Assembly: GCA_013400975.1 (NCBI GenBank)
Contig: WBMZ01014185.1
Coordinates: forward strand, 62,001-126,000
Reading direction: 5' to 3'
Length of the DNA: 64,000 nucleotides
Source of the DNA: Atrichornis clamosus
Taxonomy: Eukaryota > Chordata > Aves > Passeriformes > Menuridae
A model generated the notes under the pieces. That model did not search any database. It worked only from the letters and a program-made list of their open reading frames with translations, and was not told where the DNA came from. Positions 10,797-23,200 of the stretch are shown here, piece by piece. The position numbers and the translations under genes are program-made. Position 1 is the stretch's first letter. Each line of letters begins with the position of its first letter.

Positions 10797-13700
10797 AATA
10801 AAAGTTATAAAGAAATTAGTTGCCTTAGAAATTATTTCAGATACACATGCTTCAGATTTAGCAGATTTACTGCACATGAGTAACTACAGATTTATAGTAT
10901 TTACAGGGTTTGTTTCTCTTTCTTTTTTCTTTTTTGTTATTCTCTTGTTCTCTTCTTTCCCATTTCATCTTAGAAACAATAGTAAAAAAAAAATGGTTTT
11001 AGCATCTTCTTATCAGTAGGGTTTTTCTCATTTGAGTGTTCAGTGATCATGTTGAATACTCATCTAACATTAATTCTAAAGTACAAATTACTTTGTCAGT
11101 CCCCATTTAAAGCCACTTGGTTTGGTTTTTGGTTTTTTTTTTAAATATTACTCTATGATTCTGTTGTTTTTAATGTTTCTTCTTATACAAAGTCAAGGAA
11201 AATTATTTCATAATCACTGGTGATAGAATCGAAGTTTTAGTGAGAAAATTTTGATGGTGGCTTAAAAGCAGATGGTCTTGAGAAAAAGGGGGATTTTATA
11301 TGAGAATAGGTTAGGTATTTAAGCTGTATAGGTACTGCTTCGATCTGCTTTGATCTACTACTTTGAGAGCTTGTGGACAGGAGCTAGTGTTTCAGTTCAT
11401 TAATCCAGCTCTGTTTCTTGAGCAAAACTTTACCTTCCTTCATTAACATTCCTATTTCTGAAAGTAGAACCAAAAGATTTTATGATGATAGAACTTTAGG
11501 TGACACAATATAGAACTTAAAAGATCATTCTATCTTCATTTGAAATATAGGAATCCTGTCTTCAAGGTAAATGGTTACAAATAGTGAAAATTGATTCCAC
11601 TGAATTATTATTTTCAGGTATGATTCCATTGCATTCTAATTAATTATTTTCCCCCAAATATTCTGGTTTTCTTATAATTAAAATTCTCTGTAATATGAGT
11701 AAATATAACTCTCTTTGCTAATTATGCTTGAGTATTCTTTTAGAAGTTCATAATGCTTTAATTCTCAAGAAAAGATGTACACACACACCTAAATATTGCC
11801 TGCTGTAATTTGAATGATAGAAGGGGTAGGGATCAACAGAAAAAATTCTCACAAATGAGAGTTATCCACAAAGATTGTTAGCCTTAAGACTGTGGCTTAA
11901 TAAGCCATAAAGATTGTGCTAAATGTGATATGTTAGAATGTTTTGCATGCTTATTATTATATTCTGAATTAAAATGCAAAGACATATTTTAGATCACAAT
12001 TGCTTAGAAATTATCACAATTAAATAATAACTAATATATTATAAAATTTTCCCAACAAATTACTGATTTTGAGTTTTTATCCTGAAATAGAATACGCTTT
12101 CTGTGGTTTATATGATGCTTTAATAAGTGTAGCACTTCTTACAGCAGATATGTCGTGCTAAATAATAAAAAAACCCAGTACAGGAAAAAAATGCATGCAG
12201 GGAATAAAGTAGTTCATTATTGTACTTTATCTTTCCTATGTTCCCCATGTTACACAGGATGTCATAAAGTGTGCTGATGAATTCTTGGTATGAGTCTGAA
12301 AAGCAGTTGTCAATAGCATGTCTGCAGCTTTCTAACAGGAGCATGGGTGAACTTCCAAATTTGCAAGGCTGAGAAACAGACTGCATAGAAACCCAAACAA
12401 CTGTTTCAATGGCTGATTTAGGGGTTTTCTCATCATTATTATTTTAAGAGATGTAAATGCCAGCTCCTGTTTCTAGCATTAATCTTCCTTTGCATTCAGC
12501 AACTCACAAAGGCTGAGAGATGCATAAGAAAGAACTGTAACACATTTCTTTGTTAGCAGCCTTCCAAGTCATGAGAAGTGACATTTTATCATTTAGAAGG
12601 AATTCAGTATATAGCTTTTCAGGCAGGCTCAAATTAGATATGGATACCATTGACACTTGGAGATAAGGTTGTGCAGAAACAAAACGAAGTTTTTTATACG
12701 CTGTTAATTGTTTGCATCTCAAAAATAGCAAACCTAGTGGAATGTCCTTATGGAGACATATCTAATCATTCCACCTTAGAGCCATATTTCTAAGGTTTCT
12801 GGTTTTGCTTTTTTTTAAACTCAGATCAAAGGAGCATATCATATAATTTATTCAATGTAAATTTTAATTTTTTAATGTTAATTATATATATTAAATCATC
12901 CACATGAGATCGTGATTAGACAAAGGTTTTCCTTGTGTACAAATTTTTAAGTTGCATTTTTAATGTCTGGGATACAAAATTTTAATATGAAAGTTAAAAT
13001 CTTGAGCGAATCTTAAAGAAATCCTAAAAACATTTGTGGGAGGGATGGTGTTTAAAAAAACAAGGTAAAGAGTATAAAATATTTGTATGCAACAACACAG
13101 AAATGTGAATCAGACCAAGAGCAGAACACTGTCAGCTCTGAGGTACAGAGTATTTCCTTCAGCACAAAGGATCCAAATACCATTAAGTCAGAATTTTCCA
13201 TTCATGATGGAACTTACAGTAACACTAAACTGTCTTTTTACAGACAGCTCTTTGTAATCAGAAGTAACTATCATAATAAGTGTCAATTTAGGATCGCTCA
13301 GGTGAGGTTTCTTTCCTTACTCGTCTTCCTTAACTTTGCTCCCACATGCTGTAAGACCTGCTTTAAGAATTATGAATAATGAGTGAGAATAAAGAGATAG
13401 TATAGACAGATAGAGTGCTAAGCTGCCCTTGGTTAAACTGAATGTATCAACTTAAAGCTATTGTATTATTTATAAATAATAATGAACAACTGTAGTTAGG
13501 GTTAGAGATTTATTGTATTAGATGTGTTGTGGAAATGAAGATAAATTCTCTAAGGGTTTATAATCTTATCTGAAATAACTCCTTGAGAAAAGTAGGACAG
13601 AGATAGCGAGCCAAGGGGAAAACATGCAGACAGGCCAGTTAAGAGGCACAACCTCATGGAGTCAGTTTGTCTAATATTTGTTTACTTTTCTAAACAGATA

Positions 13701-14183
13701 GTACTGACTAAATGAAAATGCTACTCACTTTATCAGTGGTAAGGAGCTCAGTGTCTTAGATAGCAGGAAACAGGGGCAGGTGAGGAACCAGCTACCATTT
13801 TCAGTTCCATGCATGTATAAACTGCACAAAAAAAGTAAAAGAGAATTAACAGCATCAGGTTACTGAGAGACCTTCTATTTACCTGCCACTGACAAAAAAT
13901 GGAAATACCCAAATCTCAAAGTCCTCAAGAGGAGACAATAAAAAATGTTTTGCACCCTACTTTACATTAAAATTTGCTCTCTCTAAAGGTATAGGAACAA
14001 ATTTGTCCCTTTCCTCTGGAAGAGTGTACATTGGCAAAGGTTTATCATTTGTATTGTCACCAAGAGAGTATGATGGGTACTAGGCAACAAGTGTTTTACA
14101 TTAATTGAGTGCTGAAAATGGGGAAAAAAGGTTTTTGATACGGAAAATATATTACATTTCAATTAAATACTTTCCTTCCCACC
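10797..14183. other. AT-rich unique sequence
   Basis: No repeat or exon is recognised. There is a pyrimidine-rich tract at about 10914-10970. A 98-codon plus-strand frame (13083-13379) and 75-88-codon minus-strand frames at 12120-12731 show no known domain. I treat them as chance. Confidence 0.5.
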
Positions 14184-14570
14184 TGTGGCAGGGTGCTCTG
14201 CCTAAGTGGGAGTAAAAGATCTCCAACTTTACCCTATTTGCCAAAGTTACTGATAATTGATGGAGCAGGAGGGTCATACTGCTTTTGCTGTTGAAGAATG
14301 CTGAGACCAGCCTGACTTAACAATCCCAAAATTAAACATTCTGAGGATGTGAAAAACAATGTTTCCTGATGGAAACTGGCACTGTTGAGGATGTGGCAGA
14401 CAAAGTTCCTAGTAAAAGAATCAACAAATGATTGTACAGACCCACTTTTTAATAGAGATTTCTAACACACCCCTTCTAGGAGATTGCTCCTTTGAGTGGG
14501 GACGCCTCTCAAGGTCACTCCTCAAAGCTGAGTGAAAGTTGCCCATGATCGTTGGTATGGGTGAGTAACA
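14184..14570 (+). mobile_element. Possible solo LTR (unassigned)
   Basis: This 387-base block starts TGTGGCAGGG, ends GAGTAACA and is more G+C-rich than its flanks. The last part (14485-14565) has the look of an avian LTR U5: a run of 'gctcctttgagtggggac', 'cgcctctcaagg' and a 'ttggtatgggtgagt' end. No target-site duplication or poly(A) signal in a convincing place is visible, and the family is not recognised. It could equally be an unrelated old repeat. Boundaries are inferred from the TG...CA rule only. Confidence 0.3.
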
Positions 14571-14614
14571 TCAATCTTAATAATTATTAAACTGATTTAA
14601 AAATTATTGATTTA

Positions 14615-14707
14615 ATAAATAGTGCACTATGCTAGTAGTTATAACTATCTATACTGCATAGTAAGTAATTCTGATAGTTATGTCTACTAGTATAATGCAC
14701 TATTTAT
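14615..14707. repeat. Imperfect palindrome, 35-bp arms, 23-nt centre
   Basis: The left arm 14615-14649 and right arm 14673-14707 are reverse complements at 31 of 35 positions (for example ataaatagtgca on the left, tgcactatttat on the right). The centre 14650-14672 is AT-rich. The flanks are extremely AT-rich (14571-14870). It could be a relic of a short inverted-repeat transposon, a replication-slippage quasi-palindrome, or a hairpin-forming RNA locus. It is not part of the neighbouring possible LTR as far as can be seen. Confidence 0.85.
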
Positions 14708-17700
14708 ATATAACTTCTATATAAATATAAATAATATATAATTAATGGTGGCAAACCAAATATGGTTATATAAATTAAATAAATTATTTCTTTAAATAGA
14801 TGATAAACTATTAGAGTAAAATACTTTAATCAGAATTATTTACTACACAGTATGTATATATTTGATTCTGCAGGAAAAAGTCATATAAAGGAACAATTAT
14901 ATCTTTATAATCCTCTAGACATAAACCACTGACCAAGTCTGGGACTAGGATCCAGGCACACCTAGACTTCTTTCTGAGGAGGCATTTAGAAAGCAAGGGG
15001 TTCCTTTCTGAACATTTTTACTCGCTGGGAGGGTCACCCTGATAAGCCTTGTCTGAAGCTTCCACTCTGCCTGCGACAACGTTCCCCCCTTGCCTAGAAA
15101 CTGATCTGTGCATGCATGATCAGTAATGGGTAGCAGCCCTGGCTGTGTGTTGCCTTCATGGAGCCCAGGCCCAGAACCCCCAGCTGCCAGCCAGGGGCTC
15201 GGTACACAGGTTGGGCCCACACATGAAGGATTTCATCCCAAATAGCCGAGAACTAAGAAAAACCTAACACTATCAGTCAGAGTAATTGGCATGGTACCCA
15301 TTCCATTTTACTTCAAACATTTAGCAAGCCTGAGCACTTGTTGAGTCTGACCTCTCGATGAGCCCTTGCAGGGAAAAAGCATCTGTCTGCTAGGGAGAGT
15401 CAGATATAAAATGTATTATAACTGTTAAAGTGAGATGCAAGAAGAATATGCGCCTAGGAGATATATCTGGTTAGTGGGTGACATCTCCCCTGGAAATCTT
15501 GCTCCACAGGTGCCATGAAATCAGTCAAAATGTGGGAAAGATCTGCACAAGTGACCTCCACTGAAATAATCTTCTGAGCAGCTGTTTCTTCACTCATAGA
15601 AGTGCTGGGTGAAGACGTCAAGTAACAGCTGAAGCTGTTACCTAGTCATCCACTAACCAGAGGGGAAGGTCATGCCATACTGGGTTATATTGCAAAATAT
15701 TTGAGATTAATTGTTGCTCAGTGATGATTTTTTGTTACAAATTTTCTTTTGTAGGTGTGTAAAATATGACCTGACCTAAATCCAGACATTTCAGTAAATA
15801 TTTATTTATTTGCTTATAAATAGAATGCAGATTTAAATTACATTATATATAAATATAATATAGATTGGGACATACAATATTAAAAAAAAAATTCTACAGA
15901 ACTCAGCAAAATTGTTAAATACCAAGGACCATAGTTTTATAAATTCAAATTATTCAGATTGCTTCCTGGTTTGGCAAGAGCCTTTCCACAGGGCAAACTC
16001 TACTTCTTCATTAAGTGATTCTGGTATGTTCTGGGAAAACAAACCAAATACAGTGGTTGTGAGAGAGGATTGTCCAAAATCTCTTAACTACACCTGCTCA
16101 TTTCTAGTGTCTTAGTTATACACAGGAGAAAAAAAAGGGACAGATGAACTTTTAACAGCTACTTCCCTGTAATGCATTTGAGGCAGGAATCCAGAAGGTG
16201 ATATCAACCTAATAACAAACAGCTAATTGGCTTTAAACATGGAAAGCATCCGAGGGACTGTCCTGGGGTGATATGACCAACAGGGCCATTGGAAACTCCT
16301 GCCAACCATCTAAGTTGGAAACATTATGGAAAGCAAACAATAGCTCTGGATGACCTGAGATACACCTACAGATGTTTCTCACCTTCATGGTGCTGGACAT
16401 AGAGTGGAGGCCTTGACTAGTGGGAGTGTGTTTCTGGTTGGATCATATGTGTATACGTGTGTGCGTGTGATAAATTCGAAACTTCACTTCAGCTCTACCG
16501 TTCTTGGAAAACACTTCTCAGTAACAGGGGTGGTTCTGTTCTTGTGCCTGTCTTGCTCCTAAATTCCCATCTGACAAAGTCTGAGGTGTTACAAATCTAG
16601 AAAATGAGATGACAATATGAGAAGACAATTATACTAACTGACTGGTATGAGCACAAAAAAAGTTAAAAAATTAAAGTAGGTGCAAGAAATAAAAATATTA
16701 CTGTAGTAGAAGAGACTTTGACATTCTGTATTCTGATCGTTGGACAAGATAAATTTGTATTACTTTTTGTTTAGAGATTAAAAAAACAGTGGAAAAAAAA
16801 TCTTTATTTATTGTGGTAAAGATGTAAGCAGGAGCTTTAAATGAAGAGAAAGGCAATTAGTGCACACATCAGTTAAGTCAGAGAAACAGTCATTAGTTTT
16901 AGCTTGGCTGACAATATCTCTGTAAGAATTAATGCTATTTTAAAATTACGATTAAGTCAGAGAAAAACAGCATTTACCTTTAACTGGCTTACACTTACAA
17001 CTTCCAGAATATTGTGCAGAGCATCAAAAATTAGATTTCTCATAAATGCAAAGAAATACATAAGCATTAATAAATTGACATAATTTATAACCATAAAACA
17101 CAAACTGTGCTGCAGAGGAAAGGTTTGTGACATTAGTAACTGTGATTAGAATAAACAATGTAGAAAGTCTGACATGATTCCTAGATGTAGCATAGAAGAG
17201 TCTGTACAAGAAAAAACATTTCAGTAAGTGGAAGAGGCACTAAAATACCAAGGAAATATAAATTTTGCATAAAGTGTTATGATAATAATGTAGACAGAAA
17301 AAGCATCATGTGTTTCAAAAGTCACATGCGCTTCTGCCAAAGCAGATGCTGAGTGTAAACATCAATCAGATGTCTGTCACATAGCAGTGATAAGAAGTTT
17401 CTTTTTTTATTTCTTTTATTTTCCTAGCACTATGCGAGGACTCTTTTAAGAAAGAAAGGAAAATACTGATCTTTAAACACTGCAACATTAAGGGCTAGAA
17501 TTCCTGTTTTCCTACCCTTTGTGCCTGAAACGCTTTCAGGATCTCTGTTGCTTTAAGACTTGGTTTTATTTTTAAAGTACTGCTTGCAATTTCCATTGGC
17601 ATTAGTACAGCTTTGAGGAGCTAGGCAAAAGTACCAAATTGTCATTGATATGCTGGTTTATTGCCTACTTATTAGTTTCACTGCATATCTTCTGGCAGTA

Positions 17701-19941
17701 TATTCCTGCACTTCTCTGGCTGATGTGGTCTTAAAGAATTAATATTGTGTGGGTACACATAGGTGGGTGAAACACTAGGACTGATTTTTTTAAATTGTCT
17801 TTCAGCAACCTTTCTCATGTTGGTCAAAACCTCTACTTTCTATCCATTTCTTTTGAGGCAGTTTTGCAAGAATATCACCATTGCATATGACCCAAAACAT
17901 ATACAATAGGCTGAATAGTTACCATGAAAAGATCCCTGGAGAGGAAAAACCTTTTTACTTGTCAAAAATTAGCCAAATGCCAATTGCTCAATTTCTTTCT
18001 AAGATCCAGAAAATGCAGATATCTTAATTAATTTCCCTCTTATATTCCTAAATTAACTGAGTATAAAAGGGAAAAAAAATGAAAATATATTAAATGAAAA
18101 TATGCCTCTATTTACAAAAAATGTTATCCTTTTGGTAAAATGGTAAAATAAAAATACAGAAATACAGAGAATGTAGTATGTTCCCTACAACCACTGAATA
18201 ATTCAGTAAACAGGATCATGATAATCTATTTTTTAAAAAGATATGTAATTCATTTTCTGCAAGATTTTGTAACGTCTGAAAATAATTACACAATTATAAA
18301 AATTATAAACTTTTTAAAATAATTTGAATGTATTTTCCCTGAATATTTATGTACATATATGAAGATGACTAATAAGAAAAGGATGATGATGCCAAAAGAT
18401 TTACGAAAAGTTGTCGTTTCTTCTCTGTATGTAGTACAATAGTAAGTAGAATAACAGAAGTAAGTGGGTTGCTCAGGAAAAAAAATAATCTATGGAAAAA
18501 TATAGGCACCAAGTATTGTTATTATATACACACATTAAAAATACTGAGATACCTGAATGTCTTTGGTTTACCTAAAATCCTGCAGAATCCTGATGCACAT
18601 TCCTATTAAACTGACAGCAAAGATATCAAATATGAATGTTCTTGTGACCCAAATGAATATTTTTTGGTTTTCAGTGTGTTTTCGTTTCTAAAAATATGTG
18701 AAAATAAAACAAGACAAATAATTGAGCCACAGCCCCAAGTTGCTCTGCAATGACAAAGTTTAAGTATAATGTGGGAATACTTTCGTCCACTTCAGCATTG
18801 ACTGACAGGATGTGTGTCTGAAAAAGAGCCATGAACAGCATGGATTACTGCTTCTGTTGTAATACTGTTCTGCTGAAGACATTCAGGAAAGCCACCATGG
18901 GCTACCTGCAGCTATGTAATTTTGTTTTATTTTGGCACATAGAATTGAGAAGATTTCCATGGGACCAAAAAGAGGGCTGGTAACTGACTGTGACTGACAG
19001 CACAAAACATTGAAACAACAATCCACTGAGATCATTTATGTAAAAAAGGGAACCCAGAGATATTCAGCCCCTGAGGCTTGTCTTGTAAGAGGCTATTATT
19101 ATTTGTATTGATTTTAGTATGCAAGTTCTCTTTTTCCTTCTCTCTCCTGGCCCTCTGTGCAAACTATAAATAATACACTAAAGAAGTCTTGCCCTGAAAC
19201 TATCACTACCTTTGCAGCACAGTAATTTGTGCACCACCAGTTATAAACCCAGAAAAATCATGAGGAATACAGGCAGGCTGAATGAAGCCCTACCACCACA
19301 ACCAGAGAAAATACTTTTCAGTATCTTAGTTGCCACCAAGACCTCCCTATACAATACTTATGCAGTACTACTTAAATACAACATGAAAATGTCCTATTTT
19401 GAAGTTAGTTCTGCTTTGAATGCTGATGCCTTGATTAGATACTTTTCTATGTCCTTTCATATGTCAGGCAGTATATTACTAAATCCCAATATTGCCAAGG
19501 CACTATGCATCTTGGAAATCAAGACAATTACTTATTCTCACTTTCTCAGGACACGGGAATTAGCATGAGTACACATGACATTTCCACCCTATTTGTCTGC
19601 CTCTAATAATATTTGAATAGAATTGTAAGAATGATGGGAAATTTCAGAGCTGAAATATTGGCTTCATTCGACTCCATTTGAATGTTGTCATTAGCTTTAA
19701 GGATGGTAGGATTTCACTGACAGTATTAGGTCTCTAATCCATGTGTATTTCACCTTCCTGTATATTTCCCCGTCTTTTTCATTTCTGGTCTTAATGTGTA
19801 AAGTGATATGTCTACCACTACATAATTGAGAATTTCAGAGTTTTGGGTAGGGTATAATGTAATCCAAGGATAAGTTCTTCATAGTAAACATCTCTGCTGA
19901 AAAACAGGGATATGTGATATAGTGGAAAAATTCAGGCCCTT
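14708..19941. other. AT-rich sequence with one GC-richer patch
   Basis: The patch at about 14935-15245 is clearly richer in G+C than the rest (it contains a 91-codon minus-strand frame, 14945-15220, with no known domain). It may be the remains of an old element, but I cannot name it. The rest is ordinary AT-rich sequence. A 118-codon plus-strand frame at 19212-19568 has no recognisable motif. No exon is supported. Confidence 0.45.
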
Positions 19942-20288
19942 TGCAGTGAGTTTGATCCCAATCAGCAGCTAAGCGCCTACCAGCTGCGCGCTCACTCCCC
20001 CCACTTTAGTGCTGGATGACACATTACATACATTGGACTATCTATTTGGTCAATTTAGTTCAGGTCTCCCAGCTCTGTCCCCACCCAACTTCTTCCCCAC
20101 CACTAGCCTACTCTCCACAGGAGCAGAGTGAGAAACCCGTGGCCTTGATGCTGTGTGATCATCAATATTAGCACTGCAATAGCTAAGACTTTGGGATATT
20201 ATCAATGCTGTTATAGTCACAAATTTAAAATTAAAAGCACCACATGGACTGCTATGCAAAAAACTCCATCCCAGCCAGACTCACTATG
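19942..20288 (-). mobile_element. ERVL-type LTR, internally deleted, minus strand
   Basis: On the plus strand this starts with the reverse complement of the LTR 3' end (cagcagctaagcgcctacca, then gcgctcactcccccc) and ends with the reverse complement of the LTR start (catcccagcc...). In between, a block from 'ttggtcaatttag' through 'ccttgatgctgtgtgatcat' follows the same U3 order as the better copy at 54208-54798. The middle (R plus part of U5, about 250 bases in that copy) is missing near 20003-20018. No retroviral genes flank it, so it is a solo LTR remnant. The frame at 20050-20259 (minus) is a by-product. Confidence 0.75.
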
Positions 20289-23200
20289 CTTGGCAAATAT
20301 TAACCTTTTACTTATGAAAGGCAAAATTATAACAAGTGCATTTACGTGAATCAAGAAATGACATTTTGACCAACATGACATTCAGTCCATCTGAACATAA
20401 AAACTTTGTGAATGAAAAGCCTGCACACAGTATATCCCAGTAATTTTACAGGGAAAATCTTGAAACTAGTGGATTAATGGTGGAAGTCTGATAATAAAAT
20501 GCAAGTCAGTATGAGAATAGCAGTGGATTTAGTCTGTTTCTGTTTTGAGCAGGATAGCACAATGTCCTGATATGTCTTAGAAGTTGATCCTTCAGTGATG
20601 GTGAAAGATGAGAGACAGTGGATATACTAAACATTTCTAGCCCACATAAAAATACAAGTATTGAATGTAAAATTTTTTTTTTGGTCAGAAATCTTATGAT
20701 TTCTTGGTGCCAAACTTTCTATTTTTGCAGTCTGGTATGTACAGATGTGATCTGCTTTTTTATTTCAGTTAGGAACTCATGATAAATAGCATTCAGTGTG
20801 AACACGTGATAAATCTTGGAGGTATTGCTGAAAGCATTCAGTAATTTCTGTGATTGTAGTGTAGCATCTGTGTGATGTTAGAGATGTAGAAATAAACTGA
20901 AAAACCAAATAATCAGAAATGGTTTTGAAATGTGCTAGATGGATCTAGCTAGATGGATCTAGCTAGATGTTACACTAGGGTCAAATTCATCCTTTCCAGT
21001 GTTGTCTTGGTGGTATTAACATTCAGGTGAAATATTAAAGTTACAAGTTGTTTCCACAATAGGGACCTGACTGAAAATGAATGTAGCTTATTCCTTTCTC
21101 AGTTCCAGTTGGCTAGTTCACATAGTCCCTTAGTTTCCTGCTGTAGTTCAGAAAAACCCTCTGAAGTGTACAATTGAGACTTATTTCACAGTTAATTTCT
21201 ATACAAGCCCCACCTGACTGGAGATGTTTTAATCACTTTTACTTCCACAAAACTGAGTTAGGCATCACTACAGCACAATAAGCCATTTCACTTACAGGCT
21301 ATCTCAGTAAATTTTTTTACAAATCTTTAGGACCATAGAAATGTAAAGATGTATTGAGCTACAGGGACTGACTCAACCAGCTGCAGTACATTTGAAATGT
21401 GATGTAGGAAGATTCAATCAGCCTGTGACACTAATGGAGTTAAGCATTCTGTCCTCTAGGAAGTGCTATAATCTTTCATTGAGTCCTGACATGCCAGTTT
21501 ATGGTTCTTTTGAAGATGCTGTATTGCTGATTGTAAATCTCCATCCATTGCAGAAACTACAGAAATGAAAAAAGCTACTGCAAAGCATGCTAGATATGTC
21601 AGATGCCATAAGACAAATATAATTTCAGGGCTGATAGATATTAACTGTTTAAAACAGTCCACAGTCTGAGAAGTGTAAAGTATTCATATTAACATGAATG
21701 AAAACCGATATTCTGTATTTTGTCAAAACACAAATTACACTACATTTTTTCTTTAAATTTTAATACCAATTGTCAGTGTTTTCTGCTAATGTGTTGTTAG
21801 AATGAGAGCTGCCTAGGTCAAACTGTGTTCAAAACTGGCAAATATTTCTGCATATGACAGTCAGGTGTCTGCATAGGTCTGGGCTGTAATGTCAGTGTGA
21901 GAAATGAAACTGAATCTCTGCTATGTTTCACCGTCACTTCACCCACCCACTGTCAGCTCTGGAAAAGTTTCTTTCCAACAGTCTGTCTTTAAAATACTTA
22001 GCATCCAAATTGCCAGAAAGCATCCTTTTGTAAGAACTTTTTTGGGAAATCTACATTAGCAGCTCTTAGCCAACTAACCTGCATTTGCTGTGCCTTGGCA
22101 TTATTTATTTTGTGGTAGGAGCAAAACCAACTTCAATAAATAGTTGTTTCTGAAGCATGCATAGAAAGCTGATGTTCAAGGAATACAGGATTTGAGTGCT
22201 TATTTTCTGATAATCTGCAGATTAAAGAAAAGTACCTTGAAAGACAGATGAATGGGGTTTGTGGACATGAGCAAATGTGCAATTGCATAGAGCCAAAGTT
22301 TGGAAATGATTTACTAGATTCACTAGAAACATTCCATGCCTAATGTTACAAGAATGCTTGTAATACGATAATTTTAAAAAATCAGCAAATGAACAACACT
22401 TCTGGACTCCCCTCCCAAAACAAATAAACCCTAAACAAAATAAAGACAACAAAACAACCAGCTAATCAGAACAAAATGCAAATGCTTAAATAGCACCTAA
22501 ATAGCTCTTAGAACACCTGATTGTTTTCTTGGAGATTGTTCAATATGCAGATTGTCTCTCCTAAGCCCTGTTTACTTTTTCTAATCCAGAACTGTTGCTT
22601 TGTTGTAGAATTCACTGCAGAAGTCACTTTACAGGGTCTGTATGTTTGTCCAGAAGCTTAAAGTTTTATTTGGGGGCATACTGAGACATACCTCACAACC
22701 GCTTGAGATGAGCAGATCAGCACAGGTATATCATGCCTAATAAAATATACATTCACACCCCTCTATGCCTAAGGTAATATTAACTGAAGGGCTTAATCAA
22801 TAGAAAACATTAATTGAATAACAAGAGGGTATTCATCCCCAAACTCTCTTCTTCTGAATAATTTAACCTGGAATGTAGATTACTCTCCTTGGAGGTGTGT
22901 AATTCCTCATCAGGCAAAGAAGTAGCTCTAGATTTCACGTTGGAAAGTGATGAATGCTGTTTGGAGCCATATTATTCCCACAATCTTTTTGTTGTCAAAC
23001 TTTGAATGAAATATCTGATTTTTCTTGCTTTCTTTATGAAATAATGTACAAAGATTTTTACCACTAGCTGAAGTCACCTAATTCCCAAAGGGGATTGGGA
23101 TTTCATATGAACTTAAGAGTTCTTCCTGTTGGCTGCCTTGGACTCATCATTTTGGCTTAATTAATATTCTCATGAATTCTTAATGAAAATTCTTAATGAA

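Noticed and set aside
13083..13379. 98-codon plus-strand ORF as an exon
   Set aside because: No splice acceptor/donor pattern or homology recognised.
19212..19568. 118-codon plus-strand ORF as a gene
   Set aside because: No known domain, no promoter or splice evidence, AT-driven composition; frames of this length are expected by chance in a 64-kb window.
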